Source: Bolinopsis microptera
Taxonomy: Eukaryota; Ctenophora; Tentaculata; Lobata; Bolinopsidae
DNA: 64,000 nucleotides
Assembly (NCBI RefSeq): GCF_026151205.1
Contig: NC_087072.1
Span: forward strand, 8,232,084-8,296,083
Direction of reading: 5' to 3'
Position numbers and translations under genes: made by a program. Below are positions 1-11,002 of this stretch, in pieces. The notes beneath the pieces were generated by a model. That model was given only the letters and a program-made list of their open reading frames with translations, was not told where the DNA came from and made no database searches. How positions within the stretch are numbered: the first letter of the stretch is position 1; every line of letters starts with the position of its first letter.

Positions 1-526
1 ACCTGTAATTACATGTTAAACTGGATCTTTAAACGGCTGTAACTTTTTTGACCTTTAAATTCCTTAAACCGGCCACTCCCTGATCTTGAGGGAAACGAGT
101 CAAATAAAAAAAATCGCTGCATCTAATGTCTAGATAGTTGTCCAAGGAACCACTGTACCAAATCTCAATATCAGGGGGTGGTTGGTTTTCTCAGGAACGC
201 AAGGTCAGATTTTGATCCGAGTGCCATTTACCCCCCCCCCCCCTCTGTATAGTCATACAGCGATATAAGGTCCCCAGCCACTAATGTCAGAGCGTTTATT
301 CGTAATTGTCTAATGTCTATAGTCCAGAATGTGATTTTAAACAGTTCGTTATATATATTATTAGGTATGGACTTAAATTATTATTATTTTAAGTGTTAGA
401 TCGGTTTAACACATGTAGTTCAGATAACATGGTTCATAATAATTGTATAGATACAGATTAATTTTTGTAAGACTTGATGCATTTACATGTCACTAATTTA
501 CTCTTATCATTACTCTTCATCTTCAG
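1..526. other. Probable intron upstream of the Chk1 terminal exon
   Basis: No coding similarity was recognised. The stretch ends in a pyrimidine-rich tract and a CAG acceptor at 524-526, directly before the Chk1 exon, so it is most simply the 3' part of an intron. It holds a 13-base C run at 231-243. Confidence 0.5.
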
Positions 527-727
527 GTAACATCGACCCAGTACACCGTCAGTACACGTGATGGGCGAGGTAAGATCCTGTCAGTCAAGATCCAACTCTT
601 GGAAATGTTGGAGGATAACATTCTCTTGGATTTCAGACTGAGCAAAGGTGACGGTATCGAGTTTAAGAAATCGTTCATGAACATCAGGAAGAATTTTGGA
701 GATTGTATCGTGAAGGCTCCTCACTGA
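527..727 (+). CDS. chek1: Checkpoint kinase 1, C-terminal (KA1) exon, partial
   Basis: This is the last coding exon of a Chk1 Ser/Thr kinase, the ATR effector that halts the cell cycle after DNA damage or replication stress. It follows a CAG acceptor, opens in phase 0 and encodes 66 residues before TGA at 725-727. The peptide contains STRDGRGKILSVKIQLLEM and ILLDFRLSKGDGIEFKKSF. These match the end of the KA1-like autoinhibitory domain of animal Chk1, where LVDFRLSKGDGLEFKR is nearly invariant. The kinase domain and SQ/TQ region must lie left of the window. An ATTAAA at 836-841 is a possible poly(A) signal. The family call is firm; only the 3' end is visible. Confidence 0.88.
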   Translation, partial: VTSTQYTVSTRDGRGKILSVKIQLLEMLEDNILLDFRLSKGDGIEFKKSFMNIRKNFGDCIVKAPH

Positions 728-1975
728 ATTTATGTATGATTATGGAAGCTAAGGGACCTGGGACATATTGTTTGAACAAACCATATCATTGATATAGACG
801 GTTGTTTAATGAACTTATTTTTATAATTGGAAACGATTAAATATTGGAAATGTTGCTCAATTGAGTTGTAATTATTTGATTTGGTATCTTTTTTTTCTTG
901 CTCTATATTATATGTTTGATATCGTAAGTTAATATCTTTTTCCCTGACTGAGCAAGAATATTTTAAAACTTTAATTATATTTCATCTCTTTTATCTACTA
1001 TCAAATGACCAATGTAAAACTTGAATTTTTATTATTTGACAATTTCCACAAAAACGTGTCCATCCGTTGGTATCGTTACTATGATCACGCTGAAGTCTAT
1101 TTCTGCTCCATAACATCGTGGTGGGAGAGGTATGAATGTTGCTATAGAAAAGTTCCCGCGGTAAAGTTAATCTTGGAGAAACCATGTGTTCTAAGTGTAC
1201 GGACGCCAACTCCAAACGCATCGGGAGTGTTAAAACTGCAATTTTGCGCACGCACCGGCAGATCCGTCGCCGCGCGCTTGAGTACTCTTAGTTTTAAATC
1301 CGGAAACGGAACCACTTGGGGCTATCCGCTGGAAAATTGATGGCACAGACAAAGATAGAACGCTTGTTCTGCTGTTGTACGGCCCCACATGACATCGTTC
1401 TAAACTACGCAGGGTAGCTGCCAGGAGTAGGGGATCCAACTTCCTCGGATAAAACCGCGTGAATTTGTGTGCTTTCCGATGCTGACATTTTTGGGTTGAC
1501 ATAGCAAAGTTGTGATAGCGTGCGCGCGTGACCAAAATTCCCTTCCAAATCCCATTGTTTCAGCGGGTGTGCTTGGTTTTTCGAATTCAGAGTTGGGACT
1601 TACGGAGAAAGTAAGCAATAAGACAACAAATTGACAAAGCATAATTTAATGATGAAATATCATTAGATACATAGTACATTCGTTCTTAATTAGAAAAGCA
1701 ACTCGTCCTAATGAAACGCTGTTTAGATTGGGTTGGTACTGTGATTGTGTTCTACGACACCTGATCCAGATGTTAGATATCAGAGTAATGGTAAAGTACT
1801 TACTTTAAAGTAATGGTGAAGAACTAAAAACTTTTAACAAATTAAACAAAGACGGCACACAAGTTGCAGCTTACCCTATCTGCCTCTGTTGGAAAATAAC
1901 AATTTTGATTGGTTAAAAAACAATAAAATATTATCAAATATAATTTGTTAAAAGAGTCGAGTGTTCGAAGGATGT
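728..1975. other. Intergenic, between Chk1 3' end and SUMO 3' end
   Basis: The two genes converge here. 728-990 is AT-rich Chk1 3' UTR-like sequence. 991-1650 has overlapping short open frames on both strands with higher GC, but none resembles a known protein. Nothing else was recognised. Confidence 0.4.
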
Positions 1976-3755
1976 TTACTGTTTAGTTGCCGCCAGTTTG
2001 TTCTGGTAAACCTCTATGGTGTCATTATCTTCCATCTCTAAATCTTTGGGAGCTTGTTCGTCATTGATTCTTTGTCCTTCGAAGAGGAAACGGACACTGT
2101 TGATAGGGATACCCTGGGTAGATATATGGTATCAAAACAATACACAAGATATAGATATGGACATGTTTGAACTAACCATACAGTGCTATAGGAATGGGAA
2201 ATGTGATCTCATTTATTCTAGAATTACAATGTCCGTTTTTAGATTCTGAAAATTATGTCCCCCAGTACTGCTACATTACAAAACAATCGTATTCACTGTA
2301 ACTGGCGTTTTCTCCCCAAATAATCATCGGGTCAATGATGATATTTTCCATTTATCGTTTGCTTAAAGCTAGATGGTATGTGATGCGTCAAATAGTCAAT
2401 TATGTAACACAGTACTTTACAGACGGTACTTTGGGAGTGCGTGATACGGTCCTCACTATATAAACAGTTAGTGAACGAAGTCATCGCTTGTGTTGCTGTT
2501 TGATGTATATAATGCCTAATTACACCTCAGCCCTACTGTGGTAAGGATCAAGCTAGGACGATTACCAGAGGTTATCTTCAAGCTCAACAGAAACAGCAAC
2601 TTCTCGTGTCAATTACAGGTTTCCTATCCTATCAATTACACATTTCCAGCACCAAAATGAAGTTACACAGTACACGCAAGCTATAAAACTAAATTGAGTT
2701 AGACAGATATTGAAGATTATTTAAGACAATTTCAGGGTCGTGTACTGTCAGCTCAATTAAGACTGAGTGTACAGACACATAATAGGTACATTCTCATGCA
2801 ATAGTCTCTACTATTCAGTTTCTACATGATGAGAAGACTTCTTTATGGAACATTGGCTGGTGAACATTTTAAATAAATTAGTTGTACCACACAGAGCGCT
2901 CTGCAAGTTATGTATTATAAAGCTAATTTCCGACCCAATGGGTATAACAAGGAAAAATAACAAAATTATGGTCTCATAGCTCTTCTGGCCTTCTGCATGA
3001 ATTCTAGTTAGCACTGAGCTGAGGTCTAGCGTTGGCTGAAGCACTTCCTATCTATGATTGTTCGAGCGAGTCTTCGTGATTGGCCAGAAACCGGCAGTCA
3101 AAAATAATCTGTTGAAACTGACAGATAACATTTTGACATGTCCGTTAATTTCTTTGTTCTTTTTGGACTATATGAGTTAAAAGCACCTGAGCTAATAATA
3201 TTTTTTAAATGAGCTGTTTTTTAAATTACCTGTCTCTCACAGAAAGCAGCTTTAAGCTTTTTCATCTGGGTGGTCTTCTTGATTCTGAAATGAACTTCGC
3301 TGTTGTTCTGTCCGATTACTCTCAAGTTGATGTGATCGTTGTCAGCTCCGGCTGGTTTAGTTTCCTGAAACGAAAACATTGGTGAAGATTAAATAACGTT
3401 GGTGAAGATTAAATAACGTTGGTGAAGATTAAATAACGTTGGTGAAGATTAAATAAAGGCCGACGAGATTAAATAATATGCATGCTTGCAAAACTAATCG
3501 CGATTTCAACAATTATCGCAACCCAATGTAAAAAAAAAGCTGGGTATTTTATTTTCATTCAAATCATCAAGCTATTGTTTTTGTGGTACTTTAGTGATCT
3601 CCTGACGGACACTTAAGAAACGGCCGACGCCCGGCTGACACACATTAGTGCACTGAGCAACTTCTTAACGTGTACCACCCGTGTGTTGACCGTGTGGCAA
3701 GTGTTCGTCGACAGATTACCAAGTTTTCATCATTGTTTACCTCCTCTGCGGACAT
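1976..3755 (-). CDS. sumo: SUMO (small ubiquitin-like modifier), three exons, frame break before the diglycine
   Basis: SUMO is conjugated to lysines of mainly nuclear proteins through a C-terminal Gly-Gly exposed by SENP proteases. Exons on the minus strand: 3755-3741 (MSAEE), 3364-3230 and 2113 to about 1976. All introns are GT-AG and phase 0. Exon 2 reads [19 protein letters not shown] and exon 3 has [19 protein letters not shown] followed by [10 protein letters not shown], the ubiquitin-fold core of SUMO. After VYQ the frame as given runs NKLAATKQ-stop (stop 1976-1978). In the next frame the same bases read EQTGGN-stop (stop 1983-1985). One base therefore appears to be missing near 2003. 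The normal product would be about 94 aa. Identity is certain; whether the break is real is open. A pyrimidine-AG lies 18 nt before the ATG. Confidence 0.92.
2114..3229 (-). other. SUMO intron 2
   Basis: This 1.1-kb intron is bounded by GTAA (donor, complement of 3226-3229) and CAG (acceptor at 2114-2116). It is AT-rich with no recognised embedded gene; the open frames at 2811-3044 (-) and 2016-2249 (+) look fortuitous. Confidence 0.7.
3381..3457. repeat. 20-bp tandem repeat in SUMO intron 1
   Basis: Three exact copies and one partial copy of the 20-mer GGTGAAGATTAAATAACGTT lie 16 bases upstream, in transcript sense, of the exon 2 acceptor. A diverged half-unit (GAGATTAAATAATATG) follows at 3465-3480. 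Confidence 0.95.
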
Positions 3756-4478
3756 AGTAGAATCGTAGCCTTTCTAACCTATAGGTAAGAGTATTAATAA
3801 AGTAAGTACAAACGGAAATATTTTGAATTTTTGTGTCAGAGTATTCAGTTTAAATTTTCGTTATTAAAATAGAATGAAGCATTTCAGATGATTAAGTTGA
3901 AACGATGAAATTATCGAATTTAATTTCGAATATAGTAACATAGATTGAACAAAAAATACATGGAGAAAATTATGGTATTTATAACTTAGATTGTATATAT
4001 TTAATAAAACAAATATTAATAAAACAAATATTTTAATAAAACATCTTCACTCTTGCACGAAACCGGAAACGTAAATAATACATTAGTGTACAGAACACAC
4101 CAAACGTCAAATGTGTCATCAAATATAACGAAATTTAAAAATCGCTTTGTTAAAGGCGTATAGATATTTAATCAATGTTATAGTTCAACGAGAAAAATGT
4201 TCAATAATTTTTCAGTCAGCAGAACCAAATATGCTGTGACAAAAATGTTGAATTTAAAGAATGTATAAACTGGGGAGTGGGGAGTTATCATCTACTGTAC
4301 TGGGACAAATTGAAAATGAGCACATAAAAAGCAAAGATTGCGATCATTCCGTTCAAAATTGAGACAGCAGCTGGTTTGAATGTTAGAAAATATACAAAAA
4401 ATTCAGAATAATAGGCTAGCTCTTGATCTCTCACTGATAAAGTAAATTCTTGAAAGTTAAAGTTTCAACCATTCGCAG
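3756..4478. other. Intergenic, SUMO 5' side to ADD gene 3' side
   Basis: AT-rich and without recognisable coding sequence. It should hold the SUMO promoter or, if the genes are co-transcribed, an intercistronic spacer and the 3' UTR of the ADD gene. Confidence 0.4.
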
Positions 4479-5750
4479 CTAATCTGAATCGTCTGAATTT
4501 TCATCCGAGGACACAATATACTTTGGTTTTCTGGATTTGTTTCTCGAGCTTCTTGATTTGTTGCTGGAGCCAGAGCTGCTTTTTTTGTCCTTTCTTAATG
4601 AAAGTTTGGCTCTTGGCTCTTTTTTCTTTTTCTCAAGAAGTTCAGAATCTGAACCTGAAATATCGGAGGTTTTCGGATCAGCCGGTTTCAGTTTCGCATT
4701 TTTTGATTGTCTGTTATGTTTCTTGGAGGGTTTTTCCAAATCAAGGGTCTCATTGGATGCTACTGAATCCGAATCTGATGTATTTTTTTCCTTAGCAGAA
4801 CCTTTTTCTGACACATCAACTGAAGGCACTGACTCTTCATCTGAATCAGCTGTTATTTTGGGCGGTTTAGAATCATCATCTGAATTCTTCAATTTATCGA
4901 CAGCTTTTGCCAAAGAATCGTCATCTGAATCTTTGACCTTCTTGGGTGATTCTGGAGATGACTCGTATTCTGAATTGGAACCAGACTTCTTTCTTTTCTT
5001 AATTGAGTCTTTATCAGAATCACTGACATCAGAAGCAGATTTCTTTCTTTTGTTAACTATTTCTTTGATAACTTTATCATCTTCTTTATCATCTTCTTCA
5101 TTGGAATCTTCATCTAAATCACTAGACCCTTCTTCAGAGGATTCTTTCTCTTTTTTCTCTTTTTTCTTTCTATTTAGAGTGTCATTGAGATTATTTCTGC
5201 GCAATCGCAACCTCTCCTTAATGATCTCTTCTCTATCTGAATCATTTACATCTGCATCGCCGTTAAAAATGGCCGAACATTTCTCCAATAACAGATCAGT
5301 GGGGTCGTTGTAGTTTTGATGATCAAGAGCAGCTTTGGTTAATTCTCGTAAGCTCTCAATAGCAGTGGGTTCACATATAAAACATTTCCACTCCTCCACA
5401 TCCATCAGGGAATCATAATACTCTGGTCCAATGCTTCTACTGATACACTCTTCACAGAAAGGAGTTTTACACTCGTCACAGCAAACCAGGTTCCCGAGTT
5501 CACTGCACCACCGACAATAAATTTCATAACCCTCTTCGTCGATGGGAATGATATCAGCATGAGCAAATATTAGGCATTCTCTACAAACACCCACTTGTAG
5601 TTGAGGGTGGCACAAAATGTTCCGTTTCCCCTGGACCAAGAGTTGAGGTTGTGCGCACGACGTACAATTGAAAACAAGGGAGGATTCTTTCTCTTTTTTC
5701 ACTTTTGACTTTCGCTTTGTCGGTGCTTTAGTATTTGTCTTCCTGACCAT
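4479..5750 (-). CDS. ATRX-type ADD domain protein, no helicase
   Basis: Single-exon 423-aa protein. Residues 27-128 form a cysteine-rich ADD (ATRX-DNMT3-DNMT3L) module: a GATA-like finger (C29, C32, C56, C59) followed by a PHD-like finger (C79, C82, C90, C91, C94, C99, C102, C123, C126). YCRWCSELGNLVCCDECKTP closely matches the ATRX ADD signature. In ATRX this module reads histone H3 unmethylated at K4 and trimethylated at K9. From residue 165 on the protein is low-complexity Ser/Asp/Glu/Lys with many SD and SDSD acidic patches, likely casein kinase 2 sites and nuclear signals. No SWI2/SNF2 motor or methyltransferase follows, so it resembles stand-alone ADD proteins such as insect ADD1. An excellent acceptor (TTTTATCTTAG) directly abuts the ATG. 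Domain call firm; orthology inferred. Confidence 0.85.
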   Translation of the reverse strand: MVRKTNTKAPTKRKSKVKKEKESSLVFNCTSCAQPQLLVQGKRNILCHPQLQVGVCRECLIFAHADIIPIDEEGYEIYCRWCSELGNLVCCDECKTPFCEECISRSIGPEYYDSLMDVEEWKCFICEPTAIESLRELTKAALDHQNYNDPTDLLLEKCSAIFNGDADVNDSDREEIIKERLRLRRNNLNDTLNRKKKEKKEKESSEEGSSDLDEDSNEEDDKEDDKVIKEIVNKRKKSASDVSDSDKDSIKKRKKSGSNSEYESSPESPKKVKDSDDDSLAKAVDKLKNSDDDSKPPKITADSDEESVPSVDVSEKGSAKEKNTSDSDSVASNETLDLEKPSKKHNRQSKNAKLKPADPKTSDISGSDSELLEKKKKEPRAKLSLRKDKKSSSGSSNKSRSSRNKSRKPKYIVSSDENSDDSD

Positions 5751-6247
5751 CTAAGATAAAATAGTGGGTTCCTGATTTAGAAACCAAACTGAAACTTGGA
5801 TGTTAATTACCATGTTAAGATTATCAAATATGTCATGAATGTTAATTATTTATATTCAACAAGAGGAAGACAAGTTATAATTTTTCTTGTTAATTTCATC
5901 AATACACAGTTTTTGTGAAAAATTAGTAAATTATATAACAAGTCATATCATCGTTATCATGCCTAACTTAAATGATAAGAGAAATTGTCTCTTTGCTAAC
6001 TCTTTTACTCTTGACCCTTCTTTTGTGAGAAAAAGAAGTAGGAGCAGATAGGCAAAACAAATAAAACAAAGCATGATGCTAGAAGAAGGAAATAAAATGT
6101 TAAGCTTAGGACGCCAAAACATTCAGCTTGTGTAAAAGGGCTGCTTAAGTAATAAAAGCATATAACATTTATAATTTAAAAATACATATTTTACTACTGT
6201 TATTTTGAATAGTACCATCAAGATTCTTGTACAAAACTTTCTGGGAT
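5751..6247. other. Intergenic, ADD gene 5' to SmD2 3'
   Basis: About 500 bases of AT-rich sequence between two same-strand genes. No coding sequence was recognised. It contains the SmD2 3' UTR and either the ADD promoter or an intercistronic spacer. Confidence 0.4.
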
Positions 6248-6607
6248 TTATCTGCCAGCTAACCTGGGATTCCTGAGAACTAGAATAACACTATCTCCTC
6301 TCAAGAATAATTTTGGGATATATCTGTCTCTGTTGACTGGCTTTGCCTTTTTCTTTCCTTTCCCGGTTTTGGGGGTCTCTGTCCACAATTCTTTTACATT
6401 TTCTAGCAGCATATTACAATGCCTGTCGAAGGCTTTGACTCTACAAAGGAGTTTTCTGTTGTTCCTGCAGTTGATAAGAACTTGTGTGTTGTTTTTAACA
6501 CTTTGGGTAAGAACAGACAAGGGTCCTGTATTGAACTCCTCCTCTTCACGTTTAGCTAACTCTTCTTCAGTCAGCTCCGACTTGGGTTTGTTCATCAATG
6601 CAGCCAT
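6248..6607 (-). CDS. snrpd2: Small nuclear ribonucleoprotein Sm D2
   Basis: Core spliceosomal Sm protein, one of seven that ring the Sm site of U1, U2, U4 and U5 snRNAs. The single-exon 119-aa product has almost the length of the human protein (118 aa). It contains [20 protein letters not shown] (N-terminal helix and first strand), [20 protein letters not shown] (Sm1 motif), [13 protein letters not shown], the basic SmD2-specific loop [16 protein letters not shown], and [14 protein letters not shown] (Sm2 motif, with RGD). A pyrimidine-rich acceptor (CATCTTCTCAG) lies 10 nt upstream of the ATG, so the message is probably cis- or trans-spliced in the 5' UTR. Nothing appears missing. Identity is certain. 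Confidence 0.98.
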   Translation of the reverse strand: MAALMNKPKSELTEEELAKREEEEFNTGPLSVLTQSVKNNTQVLINCRNNRKLLCRVKAFDRHCNMLLENVKELWTETPKTGKGKKKAKPVNRDRYIPKLFLRGDSVILVLRNPRLAGR

Positions 6608-6712
6608 GACTTGCTGGCTGAGAAGATGTTCAGTTAATGTCGATAGATTAATTTTGTTTGTTGACTGTTCATTAAGCTAAAAAATAGACACAACAAATTT
6701 CACAGTATAATA

Positions 6713-7479
6713 CAGGGTGGGCCAAAAGTCAGTGTGCAAACGTTGGCCTTAATAGCTCAGTCACTGAGTGCCCAATTGAAATACTTCCTTCTGGTATGAC
6801 TTAGTACCACCACTGGTTCGAGGAATTTGTCAACTCGAAAAATATTCGCGTTCATTTTTTTCAAATGGAGGTTCATTTTCACATTTATTTGATAGTTTGG
6901 ATAGTCGGATCAAGCTAAATGTTATTGAATTGTGTTTGGCCATTCGAATTACGTTTGTCCTGAAAGAATTAGAACTGTAGCTTCTCAGATGACCGAGATA
7001 TGAAGCATAACGAGTTTATTCATTACGTGTGATCAGGTGATTGGTTTACCTAATCACGTGATAAGGTGACCCCGTTAACTACCCCGTTAAACATTATGGG
7101 AATTGTTAAGGGTGCCCAATTAAGGTGTCGTGTCACGGTGTCACATAATCACCCAGTCAATTTTGTTAACGAGATACACAAAATGCTTGATAACTTCGTC
7201 ATTTCTAATCCGTTTTGCCTCATGTTTTCAGATCATATGCAACATTTGATAATCTACAGTCTCTGAAAAAATTAGGCGTTCAGCATGTTCAGAGAAAACA
7301 ATATAGGTGTTTTAATATTGAATGGGCGTGGTCTAAAATATTCGAATTTTCAAATTTTGACGACGGAATCCTCGAACCAGTAAGTACAGTATGCCATCTG
7401 CAAAGCAACAGCTCTCAAATATAAAACACGGCGGAGGTATAAGACCCAACGTTTGCACACTGATTTTTGGCCCACCCTG
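6713..7479. mobile_element. Tc1/mariner-type non-autonomous element (MITE)
   Basis: A 767-bp element bounded by inverted repeats. The left end reads CAGGGTGGGCCAAAAGTCAG and the right end is its near-perfect complement, with similarity extending to about 34 bp through TGTGCAAACGTTGG. It is flanked on both sides by TA (6711-6712 and 7480-7481), the mariner target duplication. CAGGGTG-GCCAAAA ends are common in mariners. No transposase frame is intact. Confidence 0.88.
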
Positions 7480-8073
7480 TATTTCGCCAGTGCATGTACG
7501 AAAGAATTTGCAGGAGAGAAAAAATTTGGTTAATCTAAAGTTCAGCCCAATTAACTGAAAAGCCAAATTTACACAACGTGAAGAAACAAAACTCTGAGAG
7601 ATCAATAGCAAGTTCAGTATTACAGATTTCAAAAGACTAGTCAAGAAAGACCTAGTTTTCAGTACAACAGGAGTAATAGCACCAGTGAAGACTGAAGGAC
7701 CTAGCAGAAAAGATCAGCCATTATAGACCATGCATGATTGCAATCAAGGGAAACAAAGGGGAAAAACAAAGGGAATGTTTGTTGAGTAAGCCGCGCCCAT
7801 AAAGGTCTGAATTGCTTGTTGCAGTGGGCACCTACACTGAATAGTTTCATCGGAAAGGTGTTTGTCAGGATCTTCACTCAACTTTTCCCAACTTTTCCGG
7901 CTTTGAGCTATTAATCCAAGTTGGGGCAATCAGCCGACACGCAGCTTTTATGGTTATCTATGATATGTTTAATCTGTAATAAAGATCAAATTCAAACTTG
8001 TATTCCTTAAATTAGTGTTCCTTAGATTGCTCAGGCCAACATATCAAATATCTTAACCGACACAGTACAGTAA
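7480..8073. other. Intergenic between two MITEs
   Basis: No coding sequence, RNA gene or repeat recognised. Confidence 0.4.
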
Positions 8074-8527
8074 GGGGCCATCTCCTTAGGACGTCTGGCA
8101 AATAGGGAGGTGTGGTTTTGGAATTCCGGACAGATCCGGACAGGGGGAGGGGTGGTTTCTGAAAATTCGGACGTCCGAAAATTTGGCAGAATTAACGAAA
8201 AAAGTTCCATTTATTTCAACTCTATGACACTACTTACTCTGTAAGTTTAGATCCCTGTATTTTGAACGAGTACTTAAATGTACTTAAATGTACTTAAATG
8301 TAACTATGCTAAACTTGTTCGACACTAAATGTATTATTGTCTATTTTAAGTAACTACACATTTTATTAACTATGAATTTGGGTTGGTTTTATTTTGTACT
8401 CTTTAGAGTAGCTCGAAATCGTCCAGGGGAGGGGCCAGGGGTGGTTTTGAAAATTCGGACACACCCGGACAGGGGGAGGGGGTCTGAATATCTGCAATTT
8501 TGGCGGACGTCCTAAGTAGATGGCCCC
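8074..8527. mobile_element. PIF/Harbinger-like MITE, copy 1
   Basis: 454-bp element with inverted ends GGGGCCATCT(A/C)CTTAGGACG and a 3-bp TAA duplication on both sides (8071-8073, 8528-8530). TWA duplications are typical of PIF/Harbinger. G-rich CCGGACAGGGGGAGGG segments repeat inside both arms. TGTACTTAAA is tandemly repeated around 8271-8301. A second copy in opposite orientation lies at 32836-33381. No transposase. Confidence 0.85.
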
Positions 8528-11002
8528 TAAACTCTAGACTAGGTGAAAATTAAGATACCAGAGAGTAATAATGGAGGGCATCATGTAACTTGATAGCACA
8601 TGATTAGTCAATGAGAAGGATGTAGATAAGGGGGAGGAAGCCACATAGGAGGCGGCAACATTTTCACTGGCCACCATGATTACAGATCCTCCCCCAATAA
8701 TCCTGGACAATACTTCAAGTTGAATCTGAAGTAAACTACTGTTAAGGTGAATTTTGAGCATGTGCCATGCAGAAACCGATCCGATGAAGAAACAAGTTCA
8801 GAGAAAGACTTTCGTCTTTTGGTTGTTCAACTTGACTGCCATGCTCAAACTGCTCCTGACATCTTGCGAGAATAGCCATGTTTGAGAAGAAATGACAGGT
8901 TAAACAAAACAAGCAACACATTATCAATTTAACAGATCAGTTCACATATGCATATCCGGGTAGATCAAGCCTGAATTTCCCGCCCAAGGAAATAAAAATA
9001 GGATTAAATTTAACGAGAAAAGTTTGCTTTCGGTCGGGGTGTTCTCAGCCATGAAGATTTCTTCTAGTAGATCACCACTATTACTAAGGGACAAATGCAA
9101 ACTCCAATTAAGTCTGAACTGTAAATGATGCGAGGAGTTGAGAGTAGAATACGTTTTGCAGTGAAAATCCGATAAGAGAGGTCGTTATGTAAATTAGTTA
9201 CGATAATGCTGTAAACGCCGACTACTATCCATTTGAAAAGAAATCTTGTCATTTCGAGTTGATAAAAAACATTAAATGTTCAATAGAGCGAGAGTAACGA
9301 CACCAGTCAACCTGACAAAACGGTAATGGAAGTAGTGATAAAAAACAAGAACCAAAACTTCTGTATTTCAAAAAGGTTTTGGTTTTCCTCTCCCGCGCTC
9401 GATTTCACGTCAGTACAAATGTAGGAGCTGTGAAGTGCGCGCCACTCATTTTTACTTTCAGGCAAATTACTTCTTTGACTAATCAATTGTATCCTAATTA
9501 AGTATTATTAAGCTTATTTTGATATGTTAGGTTTGTGTTGTAAGAATTACGAATAAACAAAGGCATTTCATGTTATTAGATTTTAAAACCCTTTCGTACT
9601 CGAATTAATTTTACCACTTTATAACGGTTGGTATGTAACATTTCAAAACGCGCACCGAGTTGGACCAAATATTTTACGAGTATCACCCGTTAATGTTTGA
9701 TGTAACATTCAATGATTAATGCTTGATTATCAATATCAATAATTATGTAGACCGTTTAACTTTTGACTTCAGCAGCGTCAACAAACGAACTGCTAAATAA
9801 ACATGCATAATATAATTTATACACAAAGTTACCATTCCCGTTAAGTGATGTTGTAGATTTATAAGCAACAAAGCGTGCACCGAGTTTAACTAGTCAAAGG
9901 TCTTGATTTCTTAATATTTAAAGAAAACATCTTTTAATATTCGGAGCAAACATTGAAAATTCTACAAGTATCACCCGTTAAATTAACATGAATTTAAATA
10001 ATACGCGCGCACTACTACTACATATTAATCGATATATCTGATATCATACATTTTTCTCGGCGTTCAGACTTTGAATCGAGCGCTCACGACAACGAAGTTG
10101 AGTCGAGCGCTAATGAAGATTAGACTGTGTGTATATTTTGATCTCGTGTTGACCTGACGCCAAGACCACCGATGACGTCCGGGTAACCTATTTGTAGTTA
10201 ACTTAGGCACTAAACAATTGCCAGTACGTCGTGAACGTACTTCCAATGTACCTCTGTACTATGAGTTGTGGTTTTATCTCTCACTGAAAGGATCTTAATA
10301 TAATCTAAACATCGATTCCGCCATTTATTTTCATTACTCCAGACTCTTTCCGTTCTATGTTATTTTCTAAAAATTGGACGCAAGTTATCTAACCATGGTT
10401 CTTAGGGTGACATAGAACATTGGAGCAGAGGGGTGATTTGCTTGCGTGCATTTTCAATACCATCACTCTTCACTTCTGCAACATGAAATGCGGTATTCGC
10501 CTCAGACCGAGAGGTAACTTACAGAGGACCTGCAAGTTACCTTTTTTGAACATTTTTTTGGTGAGACATTACGTTTATCTAAAAATAGGGTATCAGGTAA
10601 CTATTATAATAAAGGTTCTGATAATTAATGTTTAGTGTTGTTACTAACCAGGCTTGTTTCACCATTTTATTTCTCTTGTATGGATATTGAATTTCATCGT
10701 TTACGTTTTTACACATACCTAATTAGTAGATGGTGTGATAAAATCGAATCAGTTTATTAACGCCCTTCAACCGCTAGATTTCTTTACTTAAAACTCCGAT
10801 AAAGTTAATTACACATTATTATCATTGATCTGGGTCTCGTACACTTAAATCCAAGGATATCTACAGCTTCTTCTGTATATTATTTGACTCAATATTCTGA
10901 AACCTATCAAGTTTACACGTACATCAATTGTTGCACCTCGGTGACATAATTACTGGCACGTAGACAATTTTGCGTAAGTTTTTGGCCTACCCAAGCTTTC
11001 AA
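8528..11002. other. Gene-poor region
   Basis: AT-rich sequence with scattered short frames. 8534-8927 (minus) has two adjacent frames in a slightly GC-richer patch that could be an old coding remnant, but I recognise no family. Nothing else is supported. Confidence 0.35.

Noticed and set aside
4537-5313. Serine-rich open frame on the plus strand
   Set aside because: It is antisense to the acidic, Ser/Asp-rich tail of the ADD protein and has the biased composition expected of a shadow frame.
8534-8927. Minus-strand gene from two neighbouring open frames
   Set aside because: No recognisable domain, and the frames are separated by a stop without good splice sites.
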